From contig DAIRGA010000005.1 in NCBI GenBank assembly GCA_036794825.1, positions 1 through 64,000 of the forward strand: DNA of 64,000 nucleotides, written 5' to 3'. The DNA is from RZYY01 sp036794825 (GTDB lineage Bacteria > Bacteroidota > Bacteroidia > Bacteroidales > 4484-276). Shown piece after piece: positions 42,135 to 50,686 of this stretch (positions are counted from its first letter, which is position 1; every line of letters starts with the position of its first letter). Under the pieces are notes generated by a model that did not search any database, was not told the origin of the DNA, and saw only the letters and a list, made by a program, of their open reading frames with translations. The position numbers were made by a program, and so were the translations under genes.

Positions 42135-43343
42135 TTATTGCCGGACAATGACCGTGTGGTAAAAATCTGTCATTCTGGAAATGATTTCCCTGTTTGAGTG
42201 TTCTTTTCGGATCAGGTTCCTGGCGTTTTCGCCCAGCGTTTGGGTAAATTGCTCATCATCCACGCAGCGCTGCACGGCCAGGGCAAATGCCTCCGGGTCA
42301 TCGGCCAGCAGGATGTTTTCCCCATCGCTTACATTGATCCCTTCGGCGCCGATGGTAGTCGAAATAATGGCCCTTGCTGCCGCCATGCCTTCGATGATTT
42401 TGATCCGGATTCCGCTGCCGGAAAATAATGGTACAACTTCGATGGCCTTCGAGTACATGAAATCAAAAGCATCAGCAACCTCGCCAACTACCACAACATT
42501 AGGTAGTTGCATCTGATTCAGCCAGTCGGGCATTTCACGTCCGGCGATGTAAAACTTCAAATCCGGATTCGCCTGGTTAACCAATGGCCACACTTTTTCC
42601 AAAAACCATTTTATTCCCTCCTCATTTGGCATCCAGTTCATGGCGCCGATGTGGAACAATGATGGGAACTCGGCTTCAATGCCGTGATTCTCCTTGATTT
42701 TTTCGAGGTTGATGCCAAATGGAATGGCTACCATTGGAACCTGGCAGCCTTGTTTTATGAAAAACTCTCCATCTTTGGCAGTTATGGTACAAATCCCATC
42801 AAATTTCGAAAGTACGCCCAGCTCATACCTTTTGAGGGTTTTGGCCAGGTGCTTCAGGTAGAGTTTCTTCAGCGGATTGGTGGTGATTTGAGAAACTCTT
42901 TCCCAGATCAGATGCTCGATATTGTGTGCCCGAAGTATGATTCTGGCTTTGGAATATTTCCGGATGGTTTCGATATAGGGGCTTATGAAAAGCGTTTCCA
43001 TCTGCACGATATCAAAGGTTTCATTGCTCAGGATCTTGATAAGTTTCTCCCGAAATGCTTTGCTGATAAAGCGCTCTACATGGTAAGATTTTCCGGTAAA
43101 AAGATTGAAAAAGGCATCAACCGGCTTGATGGAAAGATCAATATAAACAGTCTCGATGTGGGTTTTGTGGCGGTACTCTTCCGGGATATCCTTAACATCA
43201 ACTCCGTATTTGTTAGAGTTGATGGCCAACACTTTTACCTGATGACCGGCATTTAACAGACCTTCGATGATGGCGTTCATCGCTATCGGGCCGCCCTCTT
43301 TTGGCGGGTAAGGCGATTTGTTGCAAAGAACGAGAACTTTCAT
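42135..43343 (-). CDS. Group 1 (GT4-like) glycosyltransferase
   Basis: 402 residues, GT-B fold. The N-terminus VLVLCNKSPYPPKEGGPIAMNAIIEGL and HQVKVLAINSNK form the first Rossmann unit; the donor half carries FHIGAMNWMPNEEGIKWFLEKVWP, VVVGEVADAFDFMYSKAIEVVPLFSGSGIRIKIIEGMAA and the conserved Glu of IIEGMA. It is similar in layout to the next gene, so the pair may add successive sugars to one envelope glycan. Its start overlaps the LptF stop by 4 bp, indicating coupling. Confidence 0.87.
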   Translation of the reverse strand: MKVLVLCNKSPYPPKEGGPIAMNAIIEGLLNAGHQVKVLAINSNKYGVDVKDIPEEYRHKTHIETVYIDLSIKPVDAFFNLFTGKSYHVERFISKAFREKLIKILSNETFDIVQMETLFISPYIETIRKYSKARIILRAHNIEHLIWERVSQITTNPLKKLYLKHLAKTLKRYELGVLSKFDGICTITAKDGEFFIKQGCQVPMVAIPFGINLEKIKENHGIEAEFPSLFHIGAMNWMPNEEGIKWFLEKVWPLVNQANPDLKFYIAGREMPDWLNQMQLPNVVVVGEVADAFDFMYSKAIEVVPLFSGSGIRIKIIEGMAAARAIISTTIGAEGINVSDGENILLADDPEAFALAVQRCVDDEQFTQTLGENARNLIRKEHSNREIISRMTDFYHTVIVRQ

Positions 43344-44773
43344 CGGCTATCAGTTTTTAACTGTGATTTGGGCAGAAACTTTTTAAAAAGCCGGTCCCAG
43401 GTATCTGCATCAAGTAACGGAGAGTCGGTGGTAGCCTTGTAGGTCAGGAATATCCCCAGCGGCAGCAGTACCAGCGAAGCGAGCCACATGGCAACTGCGG
43501 GTGACATTGCACCGGCACGCGCATATTTTTCCCCGGAAATTGAAATGACATGGAAAATGACAAAAAAAATGATTGAGAACACCACCGGCATTCCCAGTCC
43601 TCCCTTGCGAATGATCGCTCCAAGCGGCGCTCCGATAAAAAATAAAATCAGGCAGGCAATGGAAAGGGTAAATTTCCGGTGCCATTCCAGGTCGTGCCTG
43701 ATAATCCTTTTTTCGCGGCTGTCAAGGTCTTTCTTGTTGTATTCCAGGTTGTTTTTTATTGAGCGTGCAGTTTGCAGAGCCGATTCAACAGCTTTTACCT
43801 TTGTTGCCGAATCCACCTCGCTCATCGAAAAACCTATCTCCGATTCGGCTGCAAGCACCGAAAGAGAGTCGAGTTGCCGGAAATAAAAAAATCGTTCGCC
43901 GACAGAAGAAATAAGGTTTTTTTGCCGTGTTGCCAGGTCGCCTTTCAGCGAATCGCTGGTCCTTGTTAATTGAGCCAGATTCATCATCTGGTAGTTGTTT
44001 CGGAAAAGCTCCTCATCCGTTCGGTTCATCCCGAAATCCAGACCGCTGAATGTGCGGGTTTGTTCGCTGAACGAACTGCGCTGAAACGGACGGTTGACCC
44101 TGTAATTACTTCTGTCGGTCATCTCTTCGTAATTGTACCCGTCATAAAGATTGAAAACCAGCATGGTCTGATCGGGCGACAGCGCCATTTTACCCCATTT
44201 GGCGGTGGTAAGTTTTGTGTTACCCATCCGGTCAGTATGATTGTAGATCATCACATTACGGATAACATTGTTGTCGGGCTCCTTCTCGCGCACATAAATC
44301 GTAAAACCATCAATGCCATTATAAAAAACACCCTCCTGGATGTTGAAAGTCAGCTTCTTTTGCCTGACATCGTAAAGCAGCGAATGGAATTTCAGATTGG
44401 CTATTGGCAGAATATTATTAGAGAAGAAAAAGGCAAATCCGCTGATTATCAGCGATAATACTACCAGGGGCATCATGATGCGGCGCAGTGGAATTCCTGT
44501 GGATTTCATCGCTACCAGCTCGTAATGCTCGCCAAAATTTCCGAACGTCATCAATGATGAGAGCAAAATTGCCAGAGGCAAAGCCAGTGGTACAAAAGTA
44601 CTGGATGCATAGAAAAGCAATTCGAGAAGCACATGGATTTCGAGCCCCTTGCCAACCAACTCGTCAACATATTTCCACAAAAACTGCATCACCAGAATGA
44701 ACAGCGCAATGAAGAACGTAAACAGAAGCGGACCTATGTATGATTTTAATATGAACCAGTATAGCTTTTTCAA
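43340..44773 (-). CDS. LptF/LptG-family lipopolysaccharide-export permease
   Basis: 477 residues. N-terminal helices (YIGPLLFTFFIALFILVMQFLWKYVDELVGKG, LALPLAILLSSLMTFGNFGEHYELVAMKSTGIPLRRIM) are the LptF/G hallmark; the periplasmic beta-jellyroll domain lies in the middle, and three C-terminal helices follow (LSIACLILFFIGAPLGAIIRKGGLGMPVVFSIIFF). With LptB it extracts LPS from the inner membrane and feeds the LptC-A-D bridge. An unusually long coiled segment (about 265-365, RTSDSLKGDLATRQKN..) extends the periplasmic domain, as in other Bacteroidota. It is first in the operon with two glycosyltransferases. Confidence 0.9.
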   Translation of the reverse strand: MKKLYWFILKSYIGPLLFTFFIALFILVMQFLWKYVDELVGKGLEIHVLLELLFYASSTFVPLALPLAILLSSLMTFGNFGEHYELVAMKSTGIPLRRIMMPLVVLSLIISGFAFFFSNNILPIANLKFHSLLYDVRQKKLTFNIQEGVFYNGIDGFTIYVREKEPDNNVIRNVMIYNHTDRMGNTKLTTAKWGKMALSPDQTMLVFNLYDGYNYEEMTDRSNYRVNRPFQRSSFSEQTRTFSGLDFGMNRTDEELFRNNYQMMNLAQLTRTSDSLKGDLATRQKNLISSVGERFFYFRQLDSLSVLAAESEIGFSMSEVDSATKVKAVESALQTARSIKNNLEYNKKDLDSREKRIIRHDLEWHRKFTLSIACLILFFIGAPLGAIIRKGGLGMPVVFSIIFFVIFHVISISGEKYARAGAMSPAVAMWLASLVLLPLGIFLTYKATTDSPLLDADTWDRLFKKFLPKSQLKTDSR

Positions 44774-44898
44774 ACCCTTGTAAATGTTGATGTGCTGTTA
44801 TTAATCTGTGATTTGGCCGAAGCATTTCGCATAAAACCGTAATCAGAACGTTTCAGAATTGCTTTACAATGTGTAAAGAAACCTATTTTCAAAAAATA

Positions 44899-46095
44899 AT
44901 GAAACTACGTGAAGTTGTCACTAAAAAAGATGCAAAACGTTTCCTCGACGTTGCCAGGATAATCTATAAAGGTGATAAAAACTGGATTTGCCCGCTTGAT
45001 TCAGACATAGAAGCCATTTTTAGCCCGGAAAAAAATGCTTATTTCAACCAGGGTAATGCTATAAGATGGATTCTGGAGGATAATAGCGGCAGATCACTGG
45101 GACGAATAGCGGCATTTTACAACGAAAGGAAATCCCGCACATTTGCGCAGCCCACCGGTGGAATTGGATTTTTTGAGTGTGTGGATGATAAGGAAGCGGC
45201 ATTTTATATGTTTGACCGCTGTAAAGAGTGGCTCGAGCAGCAAGGAATGGAGGCTATGGATGGTCCGGTGAATTTTGGTGAAAACGACTACTACTGGGGG
45301 CTTTTGACCGAAGGATTTATGCCGCAGAGTTATGGAATGAACTACCACCATCCCTACTATCGGAAGTTCTTTGAGGATTACGGATTCTATCCTTTTTTTG
45401 AGCAAATAACTAACCATCTCGACGTAACCAAGCCCTTTCCCGAAAGATTCTGGAAAATTGCCGACTGGGTTGCCAATAAGCCCGGTTTTACGTATGAGCA
45501 TTTCAGGATGGCCAATGCCGATAAATACATCACCGACCTCAAAACTGTTTACGACACAGCCTGGGTAGATCACGAACATTTCACCCCTCTGAATGAAAAG
45601 GACATCAGAACAGCGCTTATGAAAGCCAAACCGATCATTGATGAAGAACTGATCTGGTTCGTTTACCACGAAGGAAAACCCGTGGCGTTTTTGGTGATGT
45701 TTCCTGATGTTAATCAGATATTCCGTCATTTTAACGGGAATCTGGGTTTTATCAATAAACTTCGTTTCCTATATTATCGCTGGCGCAAAGAGATCACCCG
45801 CACCCGTATTACCGTAATGGGCGTTGTGCCTCAATACCAGCGTCATGGTCTCGAGTCAGCAATTTTCAGAAACCTGCGGAGAGTATTCGACCGCCGGCCG
45901 CATTACACTGAAATTGAACTTTCGTGGGTAGGTGATTTCAACCTTCGTATGCGTGCTCTCCACGAAGCAGTCGGTGGAAAATTCGCTAAAAAACACATCA
46001 CATACCGTAAACTTTTCAGTGCTGAGGCAGAAACCCGGCACGCAAATTTTATCAGGTTTAATAACAATCAGGGCGCTGAAGGGAAGGTAGATTAA
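44899..46095 (+). CDS. GNAT-like acyltransferase family protein
   Basis: 398 residues from ATG 44899 (MKLREVVTKKDAKRFLDVARIIYKGDKNWICPLDSDI), preferred over ATG 44869, which would add ten residues. The N-terminal domain has the GNAT-like fold IRWILEDNSGRSLGRIAAFYN and GIGFFECVDDKEAAFYMF; the second half ends TRTRITVMGVVPQYQRHGLESAIFRNL, a V/I-x-P-x-x-R/Q-x-x-G/H acetyl-CoA-like motif. The family is widespread in Bacteroidota as an uncharacterised N-acetyltransferase. The substrate is unknown. It is divergent from lptF by 125 bp. Confidence 0.75.
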   Translation: MKLREVVTKKDAKRFLDVARIIYKGDKNWICPLDSDIEAIFSPEKNAYFNQGNAIRWILEDNSGRSLGRIAAFYNERKSRTFAQPTGGIGFFECVDDKEAAFYMFDRCKEWLEQQGMEAMDGPVNFGENDYYWGLLTEGFMPQSYGMNYHHPYYRKFFEDYGFYPFFEQITNHLDVTKPFPERFWKIADWVANKPGFTYEHFRMANADKYITDLKTVYDTAWVDHEHFTPLNEKDIRTALMKAKPIIDEELIWFVYHEGKPVAFLVMFPDVNQIFRHFNGNLGFINKLRFLYYRWRKEITRTRITVMGVVPQYQRHGLESAIFRNLRRVFDRRPHYTEIELSWVGDFNLRMRALHEAVGGKFAKKHITYRKLFSAEAETRHANFIRFNNNQGAEGKVD

Positions 46096-46117
46096 ACAGC
46101 GGAGTTAAAGCTGAGGT

Positions 46118-46207
46118 TCCTGCATACTGGCGACTGCTGACTGCCAAATGGCGGCTGAGACTTCGGCGTGAGCGCTCAGTCGAACGCCTGTCGAAGCCAC
46201 TGCCGGC
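46118..46207 (-). repeat. Dispersed repeat, inverted copy
   Basis: The complement of 46148-46207 matches 14391-14450 at 57/60 positions. Just before it, CTGGCGACTGCTGACTGCC (46128-46146) is the complement of the GGCAGTCAGCAGTCG word of the tract at 3155-3216. The order of modules is thus preserved between loci. It lies between the convergent acyltransferase and flippase genes. Confidence 0.75.
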
Positions 46208-46258
46208 TTTTTTCATTAAAATACATCCTCAAAAGGGCTTTTATCTTAAGGGAGAAAT

Positions 46259-47746
46259 TTAGCTCCTTTTCAGCACGTCAAGAAGTAGCTTTTTGTCCAG
46301 CCGGATAACAACCATGAGATACCCAAGTGTGAGCGCTGTGTTGATAGCCAGGCTAACTAGCTGACTTTCCGGTGTAATCATTACGCTAAAAAAGTACAAT
46401 CCTACAGCAAGTCCGGGATAAAACAGCAGCCGTTTCAGGTTGTAGGGCACTTTGAAATGTTTTTGCCCCAGAATGTACGACAGAACCATCATGACGAAAT
46501 ATGCAAAAAAGGCAGCCCAGGCCGAGCCATAATAGCCCATGGTTGGAATGAGGACAAAATTCAAAACCACCGTAATCGCAGCGCCAATTATCGAAAGAAC
46601 CGCACCAAAAATGGTCTGATTGGTCAGTTTGTACCAGATCGAAAGGTTGTAGAAAACGCCGAGGAAAAGATTGCCAAGCAGGAGCAGCGGAATTACTGCT
46701 TTGCCCTCCCGGTAAGCGCTTCCGATAAAAAGGATCACCACATCAATGTACATCATGGTTGCCAGAAAAATCAGCGATACTGCGATCATAAAAAGCGTCA
46801 GCACATCGGCATACAACTGCCTGGCTCCCGATTTCCCCGACTCGTTGAAGAAAAAGGGATCGGCAGCATAACGGAAGGTTTGCACGAAAAGCGCCATGAT
46901 TATCGAAACTTTGTAGCAGGCGCCATAAATACCCACCTGGCCCATTACATCCGTGCCTTCAGGCAAAAGCCTGGCCAACAGTATTTTATCTAGCGAGAGA
47001 TTGATTGATCCGGCCACTGAAACCACCAGCAGCGGCCATGTATATACCAGCATTCGTTTCCAGATCTGGAAATTGAATAACATGTTTTTCCACGGAAAAT
47101 CAGGAAGTTGGAGAATCAGCGTGAGCGTTGCCGAAATCAGATTGGAGATGAAAATGTATCCTACCAGGTCATCTGAATTGAAAAAGCTACTGACGATTTC
47201 AGCGGCAGAGGAATCGGGATAAATGTTTAAAATAAACGGGCAAAGCAGGATAAAAAAGAGATTCAGCCCGATGTTGGAACCAATATTCACCAACTTTAGC
47301 AGGGCAAATTTCACTGGGTGGTTGTCCTGCCTGAGTTTGGCAAAAGGGATCGCCGATATGGCATCGAAAGCAAGGATAAAGCTGAACCAGACCACATACT
47401 TTACATTGTCAGCGTAACCGAGCCATTCGGCAATGGGATGTTGATAAACCAATGCTCCGACCAGAAAGATCCCCGATGTCAGTATCAGCGATAGCAGGGA
47501 GGTGCTGTAAACGCCGGATTTATCACTCTCGCTCTGTGAAAATCGGAAAAAAGTGGTTTCCATGCCGTAGGTCAGGATTACCCACAGGATAGAAACATAA
47601 GCATACATTTCGGTGTAAACTCCATAGTCGGAAGTGATGAGTACGCGGGTGTAGAGTGGAACCAGCAGGTAGTTAAGCAGCCTTCCGATGATGCTGCTCA
47701 GGCCGTAAATTGCCGTTTGTCCTGCCAATCTTCTGAGTGGGTTCAA
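46259..47746 (-). CDS. Wzx-like polysaccharide flippase (MATE/MVF superfamily)
   Basis: 495 residues with about 12-14 membrane helices. The N-terminus LRRLAGQTAIYGLSSIIGRLLNYLLVPLYTRVL is characteristic of the polysaccharide biosynthesis/O-antigen flippase family, which moves undecaprenyl-linked oligosaccharides across the inner membrane. The region ITLGQVGIYGACYKVSIIM-like (MGQVGIYGACYK) and YKLTNQTIFGAVLSIIGA are also family-typical. It probably serves LPS or capsule assembly together with the nearby glycosyltransferases, though it is a separate transcription unit. Confidence 0.9.
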   Translation of the reverse strand: MNPLRRLAGQTAIYGLSSIIGRLLNYLLVPLYTRVLITSDYGVYTEMYAYVSILWVILTYGMETTFFRFSQSESDKSGVYSTSLLSLILTSGIFLVGALVYQHPIAEWLGYADNVKYVVWFSFILAFDAISAIPFAKLRQDNHPVKFALLKLVNIGSNIGLNLFFILLCPFILNIYPDSSAAEIVSSFFNSDDLVGYIFISNLISATLTLILQLPDFPWKNMLFNFQIWKRMLVYTWPLLVVSVAGSINLSLDKILLARLLPEGTDVMGQVGIYGACYKVSIIMALFVQTFRYAADPFFFNESGKSGARQLYADVLTLFMIAVSLIFLATMMYIDVVILFIGSAYREGKAVIPLLLLGNLFLGVFYNLSIWYKLTNQTIFGAVLSIIGAAITVVLNFVLIPTMGYYGSAWAAFFAYFVMMVLSYILGQKHFKVPYNLKRLLFYPGLAVGLYFFSVMITPESQLVSLAINTALTLGYLMVVIRLDKKLLLDVLKRS

Positions 47747-47763
47747 AGTCTGATGTTTGCTGG

Positions 47764-47792
47764 CAAATTTAATTCAAAAGTCTGAACAGCAA
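47764..47792 (-). promoter_or_regulatory. Promoter of the flippase gene
   Basis: On the minus strand TTG (47790-47792), 18 bp, then TAAATTTG (47764-47771), 18 bp before the start codon. A good match to the Bacteroidota consensus. Confidence 0.5.
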
Positions 47793-48010
47793 TTGCAGAT
47801 AAAAAGATCAACTGGCCCGGCAATAGCGTAGCAAATTTCCTGATTTTGGTTAATCCATACCTTTATCATTATTCATGAATTGGACAGGTCAATTGTATTT
47901 GCAATCGATTTGAACCGATTTCAAAACCTTCTCAGCCGTTAATCCGAATTTTTAAACTCTGCCACCACTCTTGCACAGCCATTGTCAGAAAACTCCCTAA
48001 AATAGCTTTT

Positions 48011-48110
48011 CAACGATTATTTACCCCTCCCTCCCGAATTCTTGGGATAAACTCCGGGAGTAAATCGTTGATAATCATTGCTCCCATTTGGGTTGGGGTA
48101 AACAATGATT
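48011..48110. repeat. Nested hairpin repeats in the flippase-hydrogenase gap
   Basis: Two adjacent dyads: CAACGATTATTTAC (48011-48024) against GTAAATCGTTG (48060-48070), and AATCATTG (48073-48080) against CAATGATT (48103-48110). The second encloses CTCCCATTTGGGTTGGGGTAAA, nearly the same as the complement of 11798-11818 in the element at 11.75 kb. The remainder of the 711-bp gap (47747-48457) is AT-rich and holds only the two divergent promoters. Confidence 0.6.
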
Positions 48111-48321
48111 TTCAACAATAGTTGTTTTCAGGCAATGATTACATTGATAATTTGATTGCTGACAGGCAGTCGTTTTAAGGGGTTTTGCCAGCAGTCCAAA
48201 ATCCAATTTTTTGATAATCATACAATTCTACTGTTAGTAACTATATCAAAATCAATTTCATTTAGACTCATTTTAAATTAATTGTTAATTAATTAACACT
48301 GTTATTTTTTTCACATAAAAT

Positions 48322-48352
48322 TTTGTCAGATTGATTAACAGTACTATTTTTG
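48322..48352 (+). promoter_or_regulatory. Strong consensus promoter of the hydrogenase operon
   Basis: TTTG (48322-48325), 19 bp, TATTTTTG (48345-48352): an exact match to the Bacteroidota -33/-7 consensus with ideal spacing. The start would lie near 48359, giving a leader of about 100 nt before the first gene. An AGGAGG-like ribosome site (ACAGGAGGTAATC, about 48439-48451) precedes the ATG, which is uncommon in this phylum and suggests strong translation. Confidence 0.75.
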
Positions 48353-48457
48353 CAGCCGTTAATCATCAAGACATTTTTCCTTAAATATCGAATAAATAGC
48401 TGATAATCAGCAATTAAATAGTATTAATTACCAAATAATACAGGAGGTAATCAAGAC

Positions 48458-48853
48458 ATGACAAAAATCAAATCACTTGCCGATCTGCGCAAGAAAAAAG
48501 AAGAGATGGAACAGAAACTTAAGTTACGGGAAACAAGCATGAATCCCGAAAGCTATGTTCAGATTAAGGTGGGTATGGCCACCAGTGGTATAGCCTCAGG
48601 AGCCAGGGAGGTTATGGACTATTTGATGGAAGAACTCGAAAAACGCGGCGTTGATGCTGTGGTAACCCAAACCGGCGATATGGGCTATTGCTTTGCAGAA
48701 CCCACCATCGAAGTAACACGCCCAGGCGAAGAACCAATCGTGTTTGGTTATGTGGACAAAAAAAAGGCCGATGAAATTATCGAAAAGTACATCAAAAACG
48801 GTGAACTTGTCGAGGGTATCATCCCTGTAAATTATGAATCCATTGACGACTAA
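48458..48853 (+). CDS. Thioredoxin-fold ferredoxin-like protein, cluster ligands lost
   Basis: 131 residues. It has the fold of the [2Fe-2S] thioredoxin-like ferredoxin domain (as in NuoE/HydC and the HydB N-terminus): helical lead (about 5-27), QIKVGMATSGIASGAREVMDYLMEELEKRG, then VVTQTGDMGYCFAEPTIEV. Aligned with the HydB N-terminus encoded next door (Cys12, 17, 49, 53), the ligand positions here are Ser43, Gly48, Asp74 and Cys78, so only one cysteine remains and a normal cluster cannot form. It is first in the hydrogenase operon, 17 bp before the HydB gene, with a strong ribosome site. It may be a structural or regulatory subunit. Confidence 0.8.
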   Translation: MTKIKSLADLRKKKEEMEQKLKLRETSMNPESYVQIKVGMATSGIASGAREVMDYLMEELEKRGVDAVVTQTGDMGYCFAEPTIEVTRPGEEPIVFGYVDKKKADEIIEKYIKNGELVEGIIPVNYESIDD

Positions 48854-48870
48854 AATTCTGTAATACAATT

Positions 48871-50667
48871 ATGGCAAAACAAATTAAAATGCACCTTCTG
48901 GTCTGTGGCGGTACGGGTTGCCGGGCATCGGAGAGCGAATCGCTCCAGGCCGCTCTCGACCGCGAGCTTAAGGCCAATGGGCTTGAAAATGAAGCAAAAG
49001 TGGTAACAACAGGCTGCTTTGGCTTTTGCGAAAAAGGACCAATAGTCAAAGTTCACCCCGACAATACCTTTTATGTTGAGGTGAAGCCCGGAGATGCCTC
49101 AGAGATTATAAAAGAACATGTGCTCAAAGGCCGCAAGGTTGAGCGCCTGCTCTACTCTGACCCTCAAAACAAGGAGCATATTCCTGACAGTAAACACATG
49201 GGATTTTACCGTAAACAGATTCGCATCGCATTGCGCAACTGCGGTTTCATTGATCCCGAAAACGTTGACGAATATCTTGCCCGCGATGGCTATCAGGCGC
49301 TGGGCAAAGTGCTTTCAGAAATGACACCTGAACAAACGATTCAGGAAATTAAATTATCTGGCCTGCGGGGTCGCGGTGGCGGAGGATTCCCGACCGGACT
49401 CAAATGGGAGATTACCCGTAAGAGCGTTGCCGATCAGAAATATGTGGTTTGTAATGCCGATGAGGGCGATCCGGGTGCATTCATGGATCGTTCCATCCTC
49501 GAAGGCGACCCGCACGCTGTACTCGAAGCCATGGCCATTTGCGGTTATGCCATCGGAGCTACCAAAGGCCTGATTTACATTCGTGCAGAATATCCGCTGG
49601 CCATTCACCGGTTGAAAATTGCCATTGATCAGGCCAGAAACTACGGACTTTTGGGAAGCAGCATTATTGAGTCGGGGTTCGACTTTGATGTTGAACTGAG
49701 GTATGGTGCCGGCGCTTTTGTTTGCGGCGAAGAAACCGCATTGATCCACTCAATGGAAGGACATCGCGGTGAGCCTACATTCAAACCGCCGTTCCCTTCG
49801 GTAGAAGGCTACATGGGCAAGCCAACCAACGTGAACAACGTGGAGACTTTCGCCAATGTTCCCATCATCATTAATAAAGGCGCCAAATGGTTTGCCAGCA
49901 TTGGAACTGAAAAGTCCAAAGGAACCAAGGTTTTTGCACTCGCAGGAAAAATCAATAACGTTGGATTAATTGAAGTTCCCATGGGAACAACCCTGCGCGA
50001 TGTAATCTTTGAAATTGGCGGCGGAATAAAAGACGGGAAAAAGTTTAAAGCGGTTCAAACCGGCGGTCCTTCCGGCGGATGTCTTACCGAGAAACATTTG
50101 GATACGCCAATTGAATACGACACGCTGATCGAAGCAGGCTCTATGATGGGATCGGGGGGTATGATCGTAATGGACGAGGATGATTGCATGGTGTCGGTTG
50201 CAAAGTTTTACCTCGACTTCACGGTTGAGGAATCCTGCGGAAAATGCAGCCCCTGCCGGATTGGTAACAAGCGTCTTTACGAGATGCTCGAAACCATTAC
50301 CAAAGGCGAGGGTACAATGGAGACCCTGGATAAACTCCGGAATCTCAGTCATGTAATTAAAGACACTTCTCTATGTGGGCTCGGACAAACGGCTCCGAAT
50401 CCCGTTCTCTCAACTCTCGACAATTTCAGGGAGGAGTTTATCGAGCACGTTGTGGACAAAAAATGCCGTGCTGGAGTTTGTAAATCGCTGATGCGCTATG
50501 TTGTAGTTCCTGAAAATTGCGTCGGTTGTACAGCATGTGCCCGCAATTGCCCGGTGAACTGCATCAAAGGCGAGCGCAAACAGGTTCACGAAATTGATCA
50601 GACAGCTTGTATTAAATGTGGCGCATGTTACGAAAAGTGCAAGTTTAACGCCATCGAAATTGTTTAA
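48871..50667 (+). CDS. hydB: [FeFe]-hydrogenase subunit beta (NuoF-like, HydB)
   Basis: 598 residues. An N-terminal thioredoxin-like [2Fe-2S] domain (Cys12, Cys17, Cys49, Cys53) is followed by a NuoF core: glycine-rich FMN/NADH site GLRGRGGGGFPTGLKWE, CNADEGDPGAFMDRSILEGDPH, GAGAYICGEE-type GAGAFVCGEETALIHSMEG, and the [4Fe-4S] site ESCGKCSPCRIG with a later SLCGLGQ. Two [4Fe-4S] motifs close the protein (CVGCTACARNCPVNC, CIKCGACYEKCKFN). It is the NAD(P)(H)/FMN-binding subunit that in HydABC complexes couples NADH and ferredoxin to proton reduction. Downstream lie hydA (19 bp) and hydC. Confidence 0.93.
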   Translation: MAKQIKMHLLVCGGTGCRASESESLQAALDRELKANGLENEAKVVTTGCFGFCEKGPIVKVHPDNTFYVEVKPGDASEIIKEHVLKGRKVERLLYSDPQNKEHIPDSKHMGFYRKQIRIALRNCGFIDPENVDEYLARDGYQALGKVLSEMTPEQTIQEIKLSGLRGRGGGGFPTGLKWEITRKSVADQKYVVCNADEGDPGAFMDRSILEGDPHAVLEAMAICGYAIGATKGLIYIRAEYPLAIHRLKIAIDQARNYGLLGSSIIESGFDFDVELRYGAGAFVCGEETALIHSMEGHRGEPTFKPPFPSVEGYMGKPTNVNNVETFANVPIIINKGAKWFASIGTEKSKGTKVFALAGKINNVGLIEVPMGTTLRDVIFEIGGGIKDGKKFKAVQTGGPSGGCLTEKHLDTPIEYDTLIEAGSMMGSGGMIVMDEDDCMVSVAKFYLDFTVEESCGKCSPCRIGNKRLYEMLETITKGEGTMETLDKLRNLSHVIKDTSLCGLGQTAPNPVLSTLDNFREEFIEHVVDKKCRAGVCKSLMRYVVVPENCVGCTACARNCPVNCIKGERKQVHEIDQTACIKCGACYEKCKFNAIEIV

Positions 50668-50686
50668 TCAAATCATTTAGAGCAAA

